Part shown: positions 10,615 to 21,944 of the stretch, piece by piece | Position numbering within the stretch: position 1 is the stretch's first letter | How the letters are laid out: the number at the start of each line of letters is the position of its first letter | Assembly (NCBI GenBank): GCA_963281255.1 | Contig: OY725490.1 | Coordinates: 5,642,001 to 5,706,000, forward strand | Origin: Aphrocallistes beatrix | Taxonomy: Eukaryota; Porifera; Hexactinellida; Sceptrulophora; Aphrocallistidae | Direction: 5' to 3' | Length of the DNA stretch: 64,000 bases | Notes under the pieces: generated by a model | Database searches by the model: none | What the model saw: the letters and a program-made list of their open reading frames with translations, nothing else | Told to the model about the DNA's origin: nothing | Translations under genes and position numbers: made by a program

Positions 10615-12297
10615 TATTTATTGAGAATATTTATTAATTAAGAATTATCTTCTTAAAAACATTGGTTTTTTTAATGTGGTGAACCTTACTATAGAACGGA
10701 ATCGGTTGTGGGAAGAACTGACAATTTACTATTATGAAATACGTGTTTTATTTGGCTAGGTAAAATATAGACAGCAAATTTTTTAGTACAGGTACTTGCT
10801 AAATTGGGATAATTTTCACAAAAGTGTGAGAATAACAGACGAGAATAGATGGTTGATGAAAGTTATGCATATTAAATGATCTTCCTCGTACAAATTCACT
10901 ATAGAGCGATTCAAGTTTGTTGTTAGTATAATATCAATAGTAATTTGCTGGGGTCAAAATCCGTAGGTAGTGAAATATCCATCGTCCATGGATCATAATG
11001 CATATTTGTATGATAGGTGGTCAGAATACGTAGGTAGTAAGATATCCATGGTCCATACTACTAATTCACATAGAAGGTGGTCAAAATCCGTTGAAACAGG
11101 CCTTTCCTATGGGCATTTTGTTTTTTATCAAAAAATTGTCAAAAGTCCTTTATAATCATTTTTAGATCCCATAAGGGGTTCTAAACGTTAATTTCGATTT
11201 TTAGAATTTCAATGCTAATATTTCGTCACTTAGAGCCACTTGTACCACCTGGTGTCGCCCAAAAAAGGACACATTTTTGAAGCGAAATGTCTCATATACA
11301 AAACTTCTTTGAACCATGTCAGATTATCATTTTAATGCTAAATTCGTGCTCAACACTAAGTTTTCAGCAATTTGATATATAGTATATTGGACACATTTGG
11401 AGAATTTTTTGGCTGCGAGTTTCTAGCAACGGCCAGGAATGTGAAAAAATCCCTGGCCGTTGCTAGGCACGGACAACCAAAAAAATCTCCAAATATGGTC
11501 AATATATACTATATCAAATTGCTGGAAATTCAATGCGGGACACGAATTCAGAATTCAAATGATGATCTGACATGGTTTAAAGAAGATATTGATCTTGGAT
11601 TCCGGCGGATACTATCGAATGTGTTTTTTTTGGACGACCAGTCATCAATGACCAGTTTTTCACACTTTTGATGGTGAAAATTTATGATATACCATATTTT
11701 GAAGCCATGTACTGCTATATAAGTTGTCGAATAAGGATATTTGCATGTTAGTTGATATTCCAAAGGAGCTAAAACTGATGGAAATCGTCGGATACATATA
11801 AACATTTTCTATATCCTATTTTCTGAGACTTTTTTTTCAGCAATTATAAATGTGTTAATTTTTTGCAAATTCAACATAGAAGCGAAAACAACGGTTTTTA
11901 ATAGATCTCGAAGAGTAGAACATAATGAACAGAAAGAATTTTGTAATTACGAATAAAAAGAGAATTATGAAAAAAATAGCATCAAAATTGCTAAAAAAAT
12001 TCTTCGGATGTTTAGTGTGAATTTTTATCAATTTTCAAAATTTCAAAAATCTGTCTCTTCATTAGATAGATCATCCTTTAATGAAAGAATTTGAAAAGTT
12101 TCTAAAGGATTATAAGCATATTCCGATTTTTTTTGTAAATTGAACAATTGTTTAAAAAAATTTTATCTGTTGAATTATTTTGATTATTAATGCAGTTTTG
12201 CAGATAACTCTGCGATTCAAATCTGCACTGAGAAAAATTAAATGAATCGTTTGAAAAAGTAAAAAGTTAACTATTATTGGGAAAGGCCAACCTTAAT

Positions 12298-12810
12298 ACG
12301 TAGTCTTCCTCAATTGTAATTGCGTTTTCCAAACTTGGATCCATCAATCTCAACTATGGTGCCTACTCCGCCGATAGGCTCTGGATTGACAAGTACCTCT
12401 TCCACACAAATGTCCTTGAGAAAGTTTTTCCAATCTACAACAGTATTCGGACTCCATCCCAAGTGTTTCTCTAAGAAAGCGTGTGACTGTAACTCCTCAC
12501 TCCAGTAGTATAGAAAGTTCAGCAACAATGGAATTGTGAGATGTGATGGTATGAAGAAAGACCCTTTTCTAAGAAAACATCTACCTCTACAAGGTGTACA
12601 TCTCCATTCATAACCATCTTGATAAAGAGTCGACTTTGTTTGATGCATATCTTCACCACATCTACACCTCATTCTATGTGCCAATAGCCCATGACTTCTC
12701 ATCCAAGCAATAACATTCTCAATAGTGTCATGTGCGAGTAATATTATATCATCAATTATAAAGTTTCTTGGGATGGCGGCGAAGGTGACTGGGATTAATA
12801 TTGGATTCAT
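12298..12810 (-). pseudogene. Merlin-like (ISXO2/IS1016-type) transposase, N-terminal part
   Basis: The 166-residue reading begins MNPILIPVTF and has a zinc-ribbon layout (Cys at 49, 51, 71 and 74: MRCRC, then WRCTPCRGRC), a helix-turn-helix-like segment, and the first catalytic Asp at about 156 in VEIDGSKFGKRNYN. This order and the FGKR.YNRGR block are typical of Merlin/ISXO2-like transposases. The frame hits TGA where the family has Arg, then runs into the TTAA boundary of F1 at 12296. The missing C-terminal part continues at 4817 downward. The start ATG lies in ordinary intergenic sequence; no inverted repeat was located. Confidence 0.75.
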
Positions 12811-13115
12811 GTTGGTGTTGTAATATTTGTATGTTTTGAACTATTACGTATATAGTCAACATCAAGGCAACCTTAGATACATTAGCATAATTTGATATTC
12901 AAATATATTGTGCTTTGTGGTTATGTGTATAAATATTTGCTGATAACCTTTTCATACGTCGTGATTTTGAAGTCACTTTCATTTGTTCGAATAAAACATA
13001 CAAGTGCACACAGAATTTATGAACTCAAATGACACTTAGTAGATACGTATTATTGATTAATTTAATAGAAACATTTCAGTTGCTTAGCTATGGTCAAGTT
13101 GTGAAAACTTTCATC
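12811..13115. other. Gene-free stretch
   Basis: AT-rich, upstream of the Merlin-like frame. No inverted repeat or coding frame recognised. Confidence 0.4.
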
Positions 13116-13123
13116 GTCCCCAA

Positions 13124-13470
13124 TAGAGATCAAACGGTCACGCGGCTCCGGCCACTGTTGTCCGGACCTGGCCCCGGCTTAAAGTCCCGAACCTGACCGG
13201 GGACTATTTGGGTTGGAAAAATCATATAACATATGCATTACTATGCATTCAGAACCCAGACATTTGATTACAGTTACGATTCTAATCACGTTCACTATAT
13301 TTCACGGTGTTGACATTATTAAAGGAGCTTTGTGTATATGTTTGTAAGGTTACTAACCCAAGCCACAACAACTCTAAACTTATTTACATTAACCTTAACC
13401 TCGGCCCCGACTAAAAATGTTTCAGCCCCGGCCCCGGCTTCGGCCGAATTCCGTCCCCGGTCGATCCCTA
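13124..13470. mobile_element. hAT-type MITE with 8-bp TSD
   Basis: The element is flanked on both sides by GTCCCCAA (13116-13123 and 13471-13478). Its ends are TAGAGATC and GATCCCTA. Its outer parts are GC-rich (CCGGCCCCGG words), its centre AT-rich, and it has no coding frame. An 8-bp duplication with short TIRs is the hAT pattern. Confidence 0.65.
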
Positions 13471-13809
13471 GTCCCCAACATATTCAATGAAAACATGCAA
13501 TAACCGCATTTAGATGGGAGAGGTAGTTGCATCATGATTAATTAACCTCAAAACAAAACAAACATGTTGGCGTAGTATGCGGATACACGGATATTGCATA
13601 CGTAACTCAATGATTAGTGCATAATTGGCTTCATTCACTACAACTCGATTTTCCCATAGACTTTGGCTTATAACAGAAAAATCAGTGTAACCGGTAAATT
13701 TTTGTCCGATTTTGAATCCTTTAGTTCATTCTTCATATCTAAACGAACCACACCTTTATCCAAATCGGGTGATAAAGGTTCCAATCTAAAACTATAGTTG
13801 TACCATAAC

Positions 13810-14201
13810 TTTTTGTAAATTCAACATAGAATCGAAAACTCGTCGATTTTGGAAGGATCTCGGCGAGTAGAAACGGATGAGCTGAATAGGTTTCCGATAT
13901 TTTTCTTCAAAAAAGAGTTAAGATATTTTTCCATACGAAAAACTGTTCCTAAACTTTGTACTATCAAGGAAATAGTGAAGAAAAATTTAAATAGTTCAAA
14001 ATTGAAAATTCTGCTTCTTTCATATTTTTATTTAACCATTTCGTGGAAGAATAATTGTGGAATCTCAAACGTTCTCAAACGTCCTTCACAAATTAGGCGA
14101 CTTTTTTTAAAATATTTATTCGCTCATCGAGAACAGTCACACAAAATAATGGAGAAAATAATAAAAACTTTTTGAGTTAGTTCTGGAATCAAACACTAAC
14201 C
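13810..14201. repeat. F1-like terminal fragment
   Basis: Matches the last 400 bp of the F1-like copy at 2441-3361 (AACTTTTTGAGTTAGTT, then AAACACTAACC) and again ends directly before TTAA (14202-14205). The short reading frame within it is not a gene. Confidence 0.5.
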
Positions 14202-14461
14202 TTAAATATAAAATTGCATTAGATATAGGAGGCTGGTAGTCAGAGGTGTCTTTTGTCGCGTTTTTGATATTATAGATTCATAACTCACGTACGGATGGTC
14301 TGATTTTAAATAATCCTGTGTACTTTTGAAAATGTTGGGAAATAATTTACGATCATTTAGAATTTGGATCAAATTTGGGAGATACAAGTATTTTAATTCG
14401 CTCACTCTATTCTTAAGTGCTATGATCTTAGTATCATATCAATGTGATTCATGATTCTTAA

Positions 14462-15615
14462 GGTTGGCCTTTCCTATAATAGCAAACTTTTGACTTTTTC
14501 AACCGATTCATTTAATTCTTTCAGTGCAGATTAGAATCGCAGAGTTATCTGCAAAACAGCATTAATAATTGAAATAATTAAAGAGATGAAAAATTTTTTG
14601 AAAAAAATTGCTCATTTTACAAGTAAGAAATCGGAAACAATATGCTTACAATCCATTAGAAGCTTTTCAAATTCATTCATAAATCGTTGATCTAACTAAA
14701 GAACAGACAGATTTTTGAAATTTTGAAAATTGTTAAAAATTCACACCAAAACAGCCGAGGATTCTCTTTTTATTTATATTATCAAAATTATGTCTATTCA
14801 TTATGGTCTACTCTTCGAGATCTATCAGAAACCATTAAGTTTTCGTCCATATGTTGAATTTACAAAAAGTTATCACCTTTATAATTGCTGAAAAAAAAGG
14901 CTGAGAAAATAGGATTTAGAAAATATTTATATATGTCCCTCAATTTCCATTAATTTTAACTGTTTTGGAATATTAAATAACATGCAAATATCCTTATTCG
15001 ACAACTTATAGCACTACTTAACTTCAAAATATGGTATATCAAATTTTTCTCAATCAAAAGTGGGAAAAAATGGTCATTGCTGACTGGCCACACAAAAATG
15101 ACCACATTCGATAGTGTCCACCGGAATTCGAGATCAATAACTTCTTCGAACCATGTCAGATCATCATTTTAATACTAAATTCGTGCTCAGCACTAAATTT
15201 CCAGCAATTTGATATATATATTGACCATATTTGGAGAAGTTTTTGGATGTCCGTGCATAGCAACGGCCAGAATTTTTTTCACATTCCTGGCCGTTGTTAG
15301 GAACCCGCAGCCAAAGAATTTCTCCAAATATGTCCAATATATATTTCAAATTGCTGGAAATTTAGTGCTGAGCACGAATTTAGAATTAAAATGATGATCT
15401 GACATGGTTCAAAGAAGTTATGGATATGAGACAAAATGTGTCCTTTTTTAGGCGACACCAGGTGGTACAAGTGGCTCTAAGTGGCGAAATAATAATATTG
15501 AAATTCTAAAAATCAAAATTGTTGTTTAGAACCCCTTTAGTTATCCTAAAATGGTTAAAAAGGACTTTTGGCAAATTTTTGATAAAAAACAAAATGCCCA
15601 TATGAATGGCCAACC
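14462..15615. mobile_element. F1 repeat copy 2 (complete, 1154 bp)
   Basis: Ends GGTTGGCC and GGCCAACC, each flanked by TTAA (14458-14461, 15616-15619). It contains the central hairpin (15209-15340) built from GCAACGGCCAG and its inverse. Opposite orientation to copy 1. Non-coding. It appears to sit inside or against copy 3, whose body starts immediately after. Confidence 0.65.
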
Positions 15616-16269
15616 TTAATTTTTTCAGTGCAGATTTGAATCAGAGAGTTATTTGCAAAACTGCATTAATAATTGAAATATTGCAACAGATAAAAATTTT
15701 TTTTAAAAATTTCGTCATTTTACAAGGAAGAAATCGGACACAATATGCTTACAATCCTTTAGAAACTTTTCAAATTCATTCATAAATCGATGATCTAACT
15801 AGTGAACAGACAGATTTTTAAAATTTTTTAAATTGTTAAAAAAACACCAAAACAGCCGAGGAATTTATTTTTAGTAATTTTGACACTATTTTTTTCATAA
15901 TTCTCTTTTTATTCCTAATATCAAAAAAATAATAAAGTCTGTTCATTATGTTCTACTCTTCGAGATCTATCAAAAACCGTTGAGCTTTCGCCCCTATGTT
16001 GAATTTACAAAAAGTTATCACCTTTATAATTGCTGTAAAAAAATCTCACCATCAAAAGTGTGAAAAACTGGGCATTGATGACTGGCCACCCAAAAATAAC
16101 CACATTCAATAGTATCCGCCTGAATCCCAGATCAATAACGTCTTTAAACCATGTCAGAACATCATTTTAATGCTAAATTCGGGCTCAGCAGTAAATTTCA
16201 CATTTCACATTCCTGGCCGTTGCTAGGAACCCGCAGCCAAAGAATTTCTCCAAATGTGTCCAATATATA

Positions 16270-16625
16270 CAGTAGAACGTCAGTTATCCGAACTTCAGTT
16301 ATCCGAACACTTCAGTTATCCGAATTTCAGTTATCCGAACACTTCAGTTATCCGAACCCCTTGGTTGACCAAACTAAAATATAATAAATGTATAAATGAT
16401 GCATCCCTGAGTTGATAATTGAAATTATTACACTGCCATCATTTTATATACAATTGATGATACCTACATAAGCTAATAAGTATTTTATCCATATTCATCA
16501 TTATGACTACTTAGTACTACTGACCAACTTTTCTATATAATTACATTGCAACTTCAGTTATCCGAACATTTCAGTTATCCGAACCCCCGCGGTCCCAACC
16601 CGTTCGGATAACTGACGTCCTACTG
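16270..16625. mobile_element. pogo-like MITE, family pogo-b
   Basis: Begins CAGTAGAACGTCAGTTATCC and ends with the inverse. The word TTATCCGAAC occurs at least six times near the two ends. Left flank TA; right flank mutated to TG. Non-coding. Confidence 0.7.
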
Positions 16626-16909
16626 TGTATCAAATTGCTGGAAATTTAGTGCTGAGCAGGAATTTAGCATTAAAATGATGATCTGACATGGTTCAAAGAA
16701 GTTATGGATATGAGACATTTCGGTTCAAAAATGTGTCCTTTTTGAGCGACACCAGGTGGTACAAGTGGCTCTAAGTGGCGAAATATTAGCATTGAAATTC
16801 TAAAAATCGAGATTAATGTTTAGAACCCATTTAGGGATCTAGAAATGATTAAAAAGCCCTTTGGCAAATTTTTGATAAAAAACCAAAATGCCCATAGGAA
16901 AGACCAACC

Positions 16910-17273
16910 AAGGCTGGATTCGGTTAACCGGTTAACCGGCTAACCGCCGTTTTCACGGTTAACTGTTAAGAAAATTTTGAATCGGTTAGCCGATCTGCTT
17001 TATTTTCTAAATATTAAGACTAATTTCATTGCTTTTCGATGGAGATTCATGAATATTACTTATAAAATTTGATATTGCAATATTATTTCTATTTTTTTAC
17101 CAAATAGTATATTTCGAGACTACTGAAAATTATAAATTTTCAATATCAGGTTAAATATTGGTCGACAAATCCATATTTATACTAATTAATATTGGCATCG
17201 GTTAACCGGTTAACCGCCCTGGAGAAAACCAAAATAACCGACCCCGAATATCGGTTAACCAACCCCAGCCCTG
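16910..17273. mobile_element. hAT-type MITE
   Basis: Flanked by GACCAACC on both sides (16902-16909, 17274-17281). Ends AAGGCTGG and CCAGCCCTG. Subterminal repeats of GGTTAACCGG occur at both sides. 364 bp, no coding frame. It split the right terminus of F1 copy 3, which reads GACCAACC-TTAA when rejoined. Confidence 0.65.
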
Positions 17274-17364
17274 GACCAACCTTAATTTTCAGATGGTATA
17301 TGCAATTATGCGTTATTCTATTTTTTTATCTTTCCAATAGATTATTCAAAACTTTCATTTCTTA

Positions 17365-18009
17365 ATGCTTAATAGAGGAATATCGTTGAAACATTTAGAA
17401 ATATTTCTTTCTCAAATTGAAGGTTATTCTAATCCACAGATTGATTTAGAACAATATATTACGCCTCCAAAAATTGCATCGGATATAATTTATTATATTA
17501 ATTCAGAATTCGGGGATATAAAAGGAAAGACAATCTTAGATCTTGGTTGTGGTACTGGTATGTTAACTCTCGCTGCTAAAATGATGGGTTGTTCATTCAT
17601 TATTGGAATTGATGTTTGTCCAATTTCTTTATATATAGCCAAAAAGAATTTAAAACATTTCGGATTAACGGAGATTGATTTTTTTTGCTGCGATGTTAAT
17701 TCTGTCAAAGATTTTTTTATTCCTAAACATTTTGATGTTGTTATTATGAACCCTCCCTTTGGAACAAAGCATAATACAGGCATTGATATTAAATTTTTAG
17801 AAACCTCATTATTTCTTTCCCCAACTACAATCTATTCTTTACACAAACGTTCAACTAGAAGTTTTCTTAAGAAATTTGGGTTAAAAAATAATTTAAAAAC
17901 TGATCTTATAAGCGAGATAAATTTTAACATAGATCATACATTTTATTCCCACAAAAGGTCTTTTGTAGATATTGAAGTGGATTTATTAAGATTTGAGTTA
18001 AACGCATAA
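17365..18009 (+). CDS. METTL5: METTL5-type 18S rRNA adenine N6-methyltransferase
   Basis: Intact single-exon frame of 214 residues, close to the usual length of about 209. METTL5 with its partner TRMT112 makes the single m6A mark in the decoding region of 18S rRNA. Visible signatures: N-terminal LEQYITPP (28-35), the SAM-binding DLGCGTG motif I (59-65), the acidic residue of motif II in GID (83), the catalytic NPPF (129-132) followed by GTK, YSLHKRSTR, and the C-terminal DIEVDLLRF block. All are family landmarks. The start at 17365 is the first ATG; a Met-free start further in would lose the conserved LKHLE. No intron or disruption is seen. A repeat ends only about 80 bp upstream, so the promoter must lie in or next to transposon sequence. 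Confidence 0.93.
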   Translation: MLNRGISLKHLEIFLSQIEGYSNPQIDLEQYITPPKIASDIIYYINSEFGDIKGKTILDLGCGTGMLTLAAKMMGCSFIIGIDVCPISLYIAKKNLKHFGLTEIDFFCCDVNSVKDFFIPKHFDVVIMNPPFGTKHNTGIDIKFLETSLFLSPTTIYSLHKRSTRSFLKKFGLKNNLKTDLISEINFNIDHTFYSHKRSFVDIEVDLLRFELNA

Positions 18010-19140
18010 ATCCTGATTATACAATATTTGAGTTAAAATACAAATCCTGACTGCGTATATAAGATTTCATCCCTATTTCTCTAGACCACTTTTAATTACT
18101 TCTCACGTGAGTTCTATAATGAGAGATACTTGAACACAGACCAGTACACAATAAGGGGAAAAATTGGGTTTTCAAATGAATTCAATAGGTCTTGAGATTA
18201 GGAATTATGTCAAATTCTGGAATTTCCGAAATATTACAGACATTCATAAAATGGGATTTCGATTAATCACTGATAAATCTTACTGTAAAATATATAGATC
18301 TACTTTGTTCTCCCCGAGCATTTAGAATGGGTAGCTGATACTTTTGATTTTGTAGAAAATGGTCGACACACCCCAATTTTGAGCATAACGATCGTTGCGC
18401 CTTGATTTCGAATATATCGGTTTGATGTGCATTGATTTTAAAAGTAATTCGGCTGATAATTATAGAATATTTTTGGTCGATAATACGCTTAGTTCATTTT
18501 AGAAAACAAATCTGCCGATAAGATGTATCTAAGTTCCTCGTTAATTTTGTTTCGCACTGATATGTGGATTAGCAATAGTTAATGCCCACGGTGTCTCTAA
18601 ATCAAGTTTAGTTACGAATATATGGTTGTTGTTTTATTAATACTCTCCAAATATTTCAAGCGTTAAAATTAAAAATATGACTAAGCATGGCCTACTTAAT
18701 ACACGGCCGTAAATGTCACCGAGAAGGCCTGAAAAATACAAGGCCAGTTTTACACAGTTCAAAGTTTAGTTACCATGACAGTTGGGGAAGCCATGACCAG
18801 TGTTATTGATAAATTGACAACAATTGATACTGATTATTGTATTCAAGATTGTCTATTAACACTGACTATTGGTTATTCATTCAAGAATCCTGTGACCACA
18901 TTTGGTTCGATCTTTGTTAGATTCTATATAAAACACGTGGGGATACATAACTGACATGACCAGAGTACAATAAATGTAGCCAAGGTCTAAAATGGGTGTG
19001 GATATGGAAATGTGTGTGGCTAGGACAAAATTTCCTCGCGGATGGCCATGCCCCCCTATAGTTCTACAAACCTTCATTTGGCCCCACTTACATAAAATCC
19101 TGAAATAAACCCTGTAGTCTATAAATTATTAGACTGTACG
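18010..19140. other. Intergenic stretch downstream of METTL5
   Basis: No convincing coding frame. At about 19144-19187 lies a short piece whose inverse begins ACGAGGGTCAGTCCAAAAG, like a mariner terminal repeat. It is a remnant only. Confidence 0.45.
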
Positions 19141-19198
19141 CTAAGTAGAACTGGTGTACGACAAAACTTTTGGACTGACCCTCGTATATATATATATA

Positions 19199-19643
19199 CA
19201 TTCGAACCTGCTATAACGGCCAATCTATATAACGGCCACCTGTCTATAGCGGTCACCAATGAACAGTCCCGTCCGAAATTCCTTAATATTGAACCTGTGT
19301 ATAGCGGTCACCCGCTCAGCGCGGTCAGTGGCCACCCGTTTGTAGTCCCTGACTGACCCTAAAACTGTGTATAACGGCCATCAACTGTCTATAACGGCCA
19401 CTATCTATCTATAACGGCCATCCCCTTTTTCACCTTTTTAAATGTTTATTACATGACCAGTTACGAACGATTAAAAAATTTTATGTAATTACTTGAAGTA
19501 ATGGATTTTTAAAAGTGTGATATTTATTGCACTATTTAGATACCTTTGGGGATAAAAACAATTACCTGTATATAACGGTCACCTGTGTATAACGGCCAAT
19601 TTTGTCCAGTCCCTTGGGTGGCCGTTATATACAGGTTCCACTG
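19199..19643. mobile_element. pogo-like MITE, family pogo-c
   Basis: Ends CATTCGAACCTGCTATAACG and the inverse of CAGTGGAACCTGTATATAAC, flanked by TA. The word TATAACGGCC (or TATAGCGGTC) recurs about ten times near the two ends. 445 bp, non-coding. Confidence 0.7.
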
Positions 19644-19657
19644 TATATATATATATA

Positions 19658-20517
19658 TCCTTGCTATTAAAACTCGATTAATGTATATATATATACAGTA
19701 GAGTTCGCTTATTAGCAATTGCCTTATTAGCAAGATTCGCTTATTAGCAAGTTTTTTCAGTGCACAGAGCAAAGGTATAGGGATTTATGTATAAACAAGT
19801 TCGCTTAATAGCAAGTTCGCTTATTAGCAAGATTTGCTTATTAGCAAGTTTTTTTAAGGTCCCAATGGACCAAAATGTATTAATTATGTTCGCTTATTAG
19901 CAAGTTCGCCTATAAGCAAGTTTTTAGAAAAACTTGCTAATACACGAACTTTTAGTTCGTTTATTAGCAAGAAAAACTTGCTAATACGCGAACTTTTAGT
20001 TCGTTTATTAGCAAGATTACTTGCTAATCTGTAACGAATTGATTGAAGAAACTGCCGGTTATAGAAAGCTGATTTTAGGCATGTGGGAGTTTTTTGGCTA
20101 TGGCTCCAGTAAATTCTAGGCTCAGACGAAAATGTTGACTCATCATGGAATTATGACGTCATTATCACATTTTTAAAAGTTAAGCTCCACAGTTATTCGG
20201 GCATAACTCAGCCATTATAGGAGATAGAAGGCTGAAATATTAATAGAATATGTATATTAACATACCTCACATATGATCTCTACTATCATCAAAAATGATG
20301 ACTCATCACTCTGTTATGACGTCATCATTACTCATCAAAATTTTAAAATTGACAAATTTGGTGATTTTTCGAGTGATATAGATTTTAAAAGTAAGATGGA
20401 CATATTTAGAGATGATATCTCCTTTATAATTAACCAATGTTACCCCCAGGCGACCGAAGGGAGCCTCCGGCGGACACAAAGTGTCCGCCAGTCCGCAGCG
20501 CAAGCAAGCGAATCGCG

Positions 20518-20521
<4 letters not shown>
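19658..20521 (+). mobile_element. Helitron-like element HL-A, copy 2, with nested MITE
   Basis: Starts TCCTTGCTATTAAAACTCG after an A. The TA linker is occupied by a MITE at 19696-20028. The core CGAATTGATTGAAG follows at 20035, and the hairpin module ends CGCGCTTA at 20521 before T. One base of the usual CTTG end differs. Confidence 0.65.
19696..20028. mobile_element. pogo-like MITE, family pogo-d, copy 1
   Basis: Begins CAGTAGAGTTCGCTTATTAG after TA. The word TTATTAGCAAG recurs about ten times. The right terminal repeat is missing, so it is truncated. It sits in the TA linker of HL-A copy 2. A second copy lies at 51425-51756. Confidence 0.65.
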
Positions 20522-20548
<27 letters not shown>

Positions 20549-20551
<3 letters not shown>

Positions 20552-20760
20552 GGTGCTCCAAAAAATTCCAAAGTTTGAATCTTTAGATGCACACTGTTCA
20601 AATAGTTTACCTTGAGCACCAAGTATTCACCATAAAATTTTCATGCAATTTGGAGATGGTTTAGTGGTCGCGCAAGGTAGCATTTCGTGAAATGAGTATT
20701 GTTTTTTTACGAAAAGCGTAGTAATTTCGTGAAATCTCTAGGTTTTTCATGAAATAACTG
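20549..20760. repeat. F2 fold-back, partial copy
   Basis: Starts TTAGGGTGCTCCAAAAAA like the complete fold-back at 28081-28757 and matches its first ~140 bp, then diverges. Non-coding. Confidence 0.5.
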
Positions 20761-20795
20761 ATTACACAAATTGACTGTAACATATATATATCTTA

Positions 20796-21255
20796 CAAGC
20801 GCGCTTCGCTTGCTTGTGCTGAGCGGCTGGCGGACACAAAGTGTCCGCCTGGAGTCACACTGATTAATTATAAGGGATTTAACATAAATACGCCTAACTA
20901 ACTGTTATAATCGATATCGCACGAAAAATCACCAAATTTGTCAATTTTAAAATGTTTGATGTGTAATGATGACGTCATAACAGAGTGATGAGTAATCATC
21001 TCTTGATGATTGTTCTACTATATGTGAGATATATTAATATGCACATTCTATTAAAATAGGCCTTCTATCACTTATAATGGCTGAGTTATGGTCTAAAAGC
21101 TGAAATTTATGATTATAAAAAAGCTGACACTGACGTAATAATTCCATGATGAGTCGGCATTTTGGTCTGAGCCCAGAACTTTGTGGAGCCATAGCCAAAA
21201 GACTTCCAAATGCCAAAAATCAGATTTCTTTTCCAGGCATTTTCTTCAATCATAC
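20796..21255 (-). mobile_element. Helitron-like element HL-A, copy 3 (5'-truncated)
   Basis: Reverse orientation. The hairpin module starts at 20796 (CAAGCGCGCTTCGC). The element ends in the ATTGAAGAA region at about 21250, without the TA linker and the TCCTTAC start. It abuts a Tc1 transposase at the codons for the MVWG motif. Confidence 0.6.
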
Positions 21256-21826
21256 CATTATGCCTCCTCCCCCGTGTTTGACAGTTGTCTGGATGCAATT
21301 TTCAGCCAAGTCTTCCCCCTTCATTCGTCTCACATACACTCCCCCGTCACAACGATATAAAAGGAATCGTGATTCATCATTAAAAATAACCTTCGACCAT
21401 TGTTCATAAGTTCAGTCTCTATGAACTTTAACAAAATCAAGTCGGGCCTTTTTGGGAAGGACTGTTAACCTAGGTTTTCTCCTAGCCTTTCGTCCATGCA
21501 GTCTGCCTCTCTGAGTCTTCTCTGGGTAGTGGAAATTGATATATCAATACCATACTAGGTTTTTACTTCTGCTCGAACCTGTGGAGCTGTCTTAAAGCGG
21601 TTAGATTTGCTTTTTCTGACAATAATACTGTCCTCTTTGCGTGTTGTTTTGCGGGTTCGCCCAGGAATCGGGCGGTCACTGACTGAACCGTTCAGCTATT
21701 TCTTTTTCAGAATCAGTGTTACACTTTTGTAAGTCTTGCACCAATTTGTCTCGAAGAATAGCCTTCTTCAGACAGTGTAAAAATTTTTCCACTGTCTTCT
21801 AAGCTGATTCTTGGTCTGGAACTCAT
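21256..21826 (-). pseudogene. Tc1-type transposase fragment (reverse)
   Basis: Reverse reading starts MSSRPRISLEDSGKIFTLS at 21826 (helix-turn-helix part) and, after frameshifts, reaches FNDESRFLLYRCDGG (first catalytic Asp) and TVKHGGGGIMV just before the HL-A copy. KHGGGS.MVWG is a Tc1 hallmark. The rest of the catalytic domain is absent. Its 5' terminus is probably at about 24422 (CACTAGCGGTCAAAAAG in reverse), with the P-like element at 21945-24335 inserted between. Confidence 0.7.
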
Positions 21827-21944
21827 CAAAAATTGAAAAACATTTTTTAGTTTGCAAATATTTTAGCACATTATTTGAAAATTCATCAAAAAGTAACTCA
21901 GATGTGATAGTATTATATAAACTAGATTTGAATATTGGTTGTAC

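Larger units (their letters stand above)
4830..11098. mobile_element. Ginger-like DNA transposon (6.27 kb) with TIRs and 4-bp TSD
   Basis: Terminal inverted repeats start TGTTTCAACGGATTTTGACC at 4830 and are mirrored at 11098. They run about 100-150 bp, and the left one has a 17-bp internal duplication. The flanks are GGCC on both sides (4826-4829 and 11099-11102), a 4-bp target duplication within the end of F1. The element encloses an intron-containing gypsy-type integrase gene (5057-9130). Integrase-type transposase, GPY/F motif, 4-bp duplication and termini starting TGT are the reported hallmarks of Ginger1/GIN transposons. About 2 kb at the right (9131-10950) has no recognised gene. Confidence 0.75.
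4822..12292. mobile_element. F1 repeat copy 1, interrupted by a Ginger-like element
   Basis: F1 ends are GGTTGGCC at 4822 and GGCCAACC at 12292, each flanked by TTAA (4818-4821 and 12293-12296). Without the insert 4830-11098 and one GGCC, the element is about 1.2 kb, matching copy 2 at 14462-15615. It carries the internal hairpin (11395-11500) seen in all copies and no coding frame. It lies inside a Merlin-like transposase. TTAA at both ends suggests a TTAA-specific transposase, as in piggyBac, but the terminal bases are not the usual piggyBac ones. Confidence 0.65.
15620..17281. mobile_element. F1 repeat copy 3, with two nested MITEs
   Basis: Same internal order as copy 2 but without the first ~60 bp. 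It is interrupted by a pogo-like MITE at 16270-16625, and its right end GACCAACC is split by an hAT-type MITE (16910-17273). The outer end is followed by TTAA at about 17282. Confidence 0.55.
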
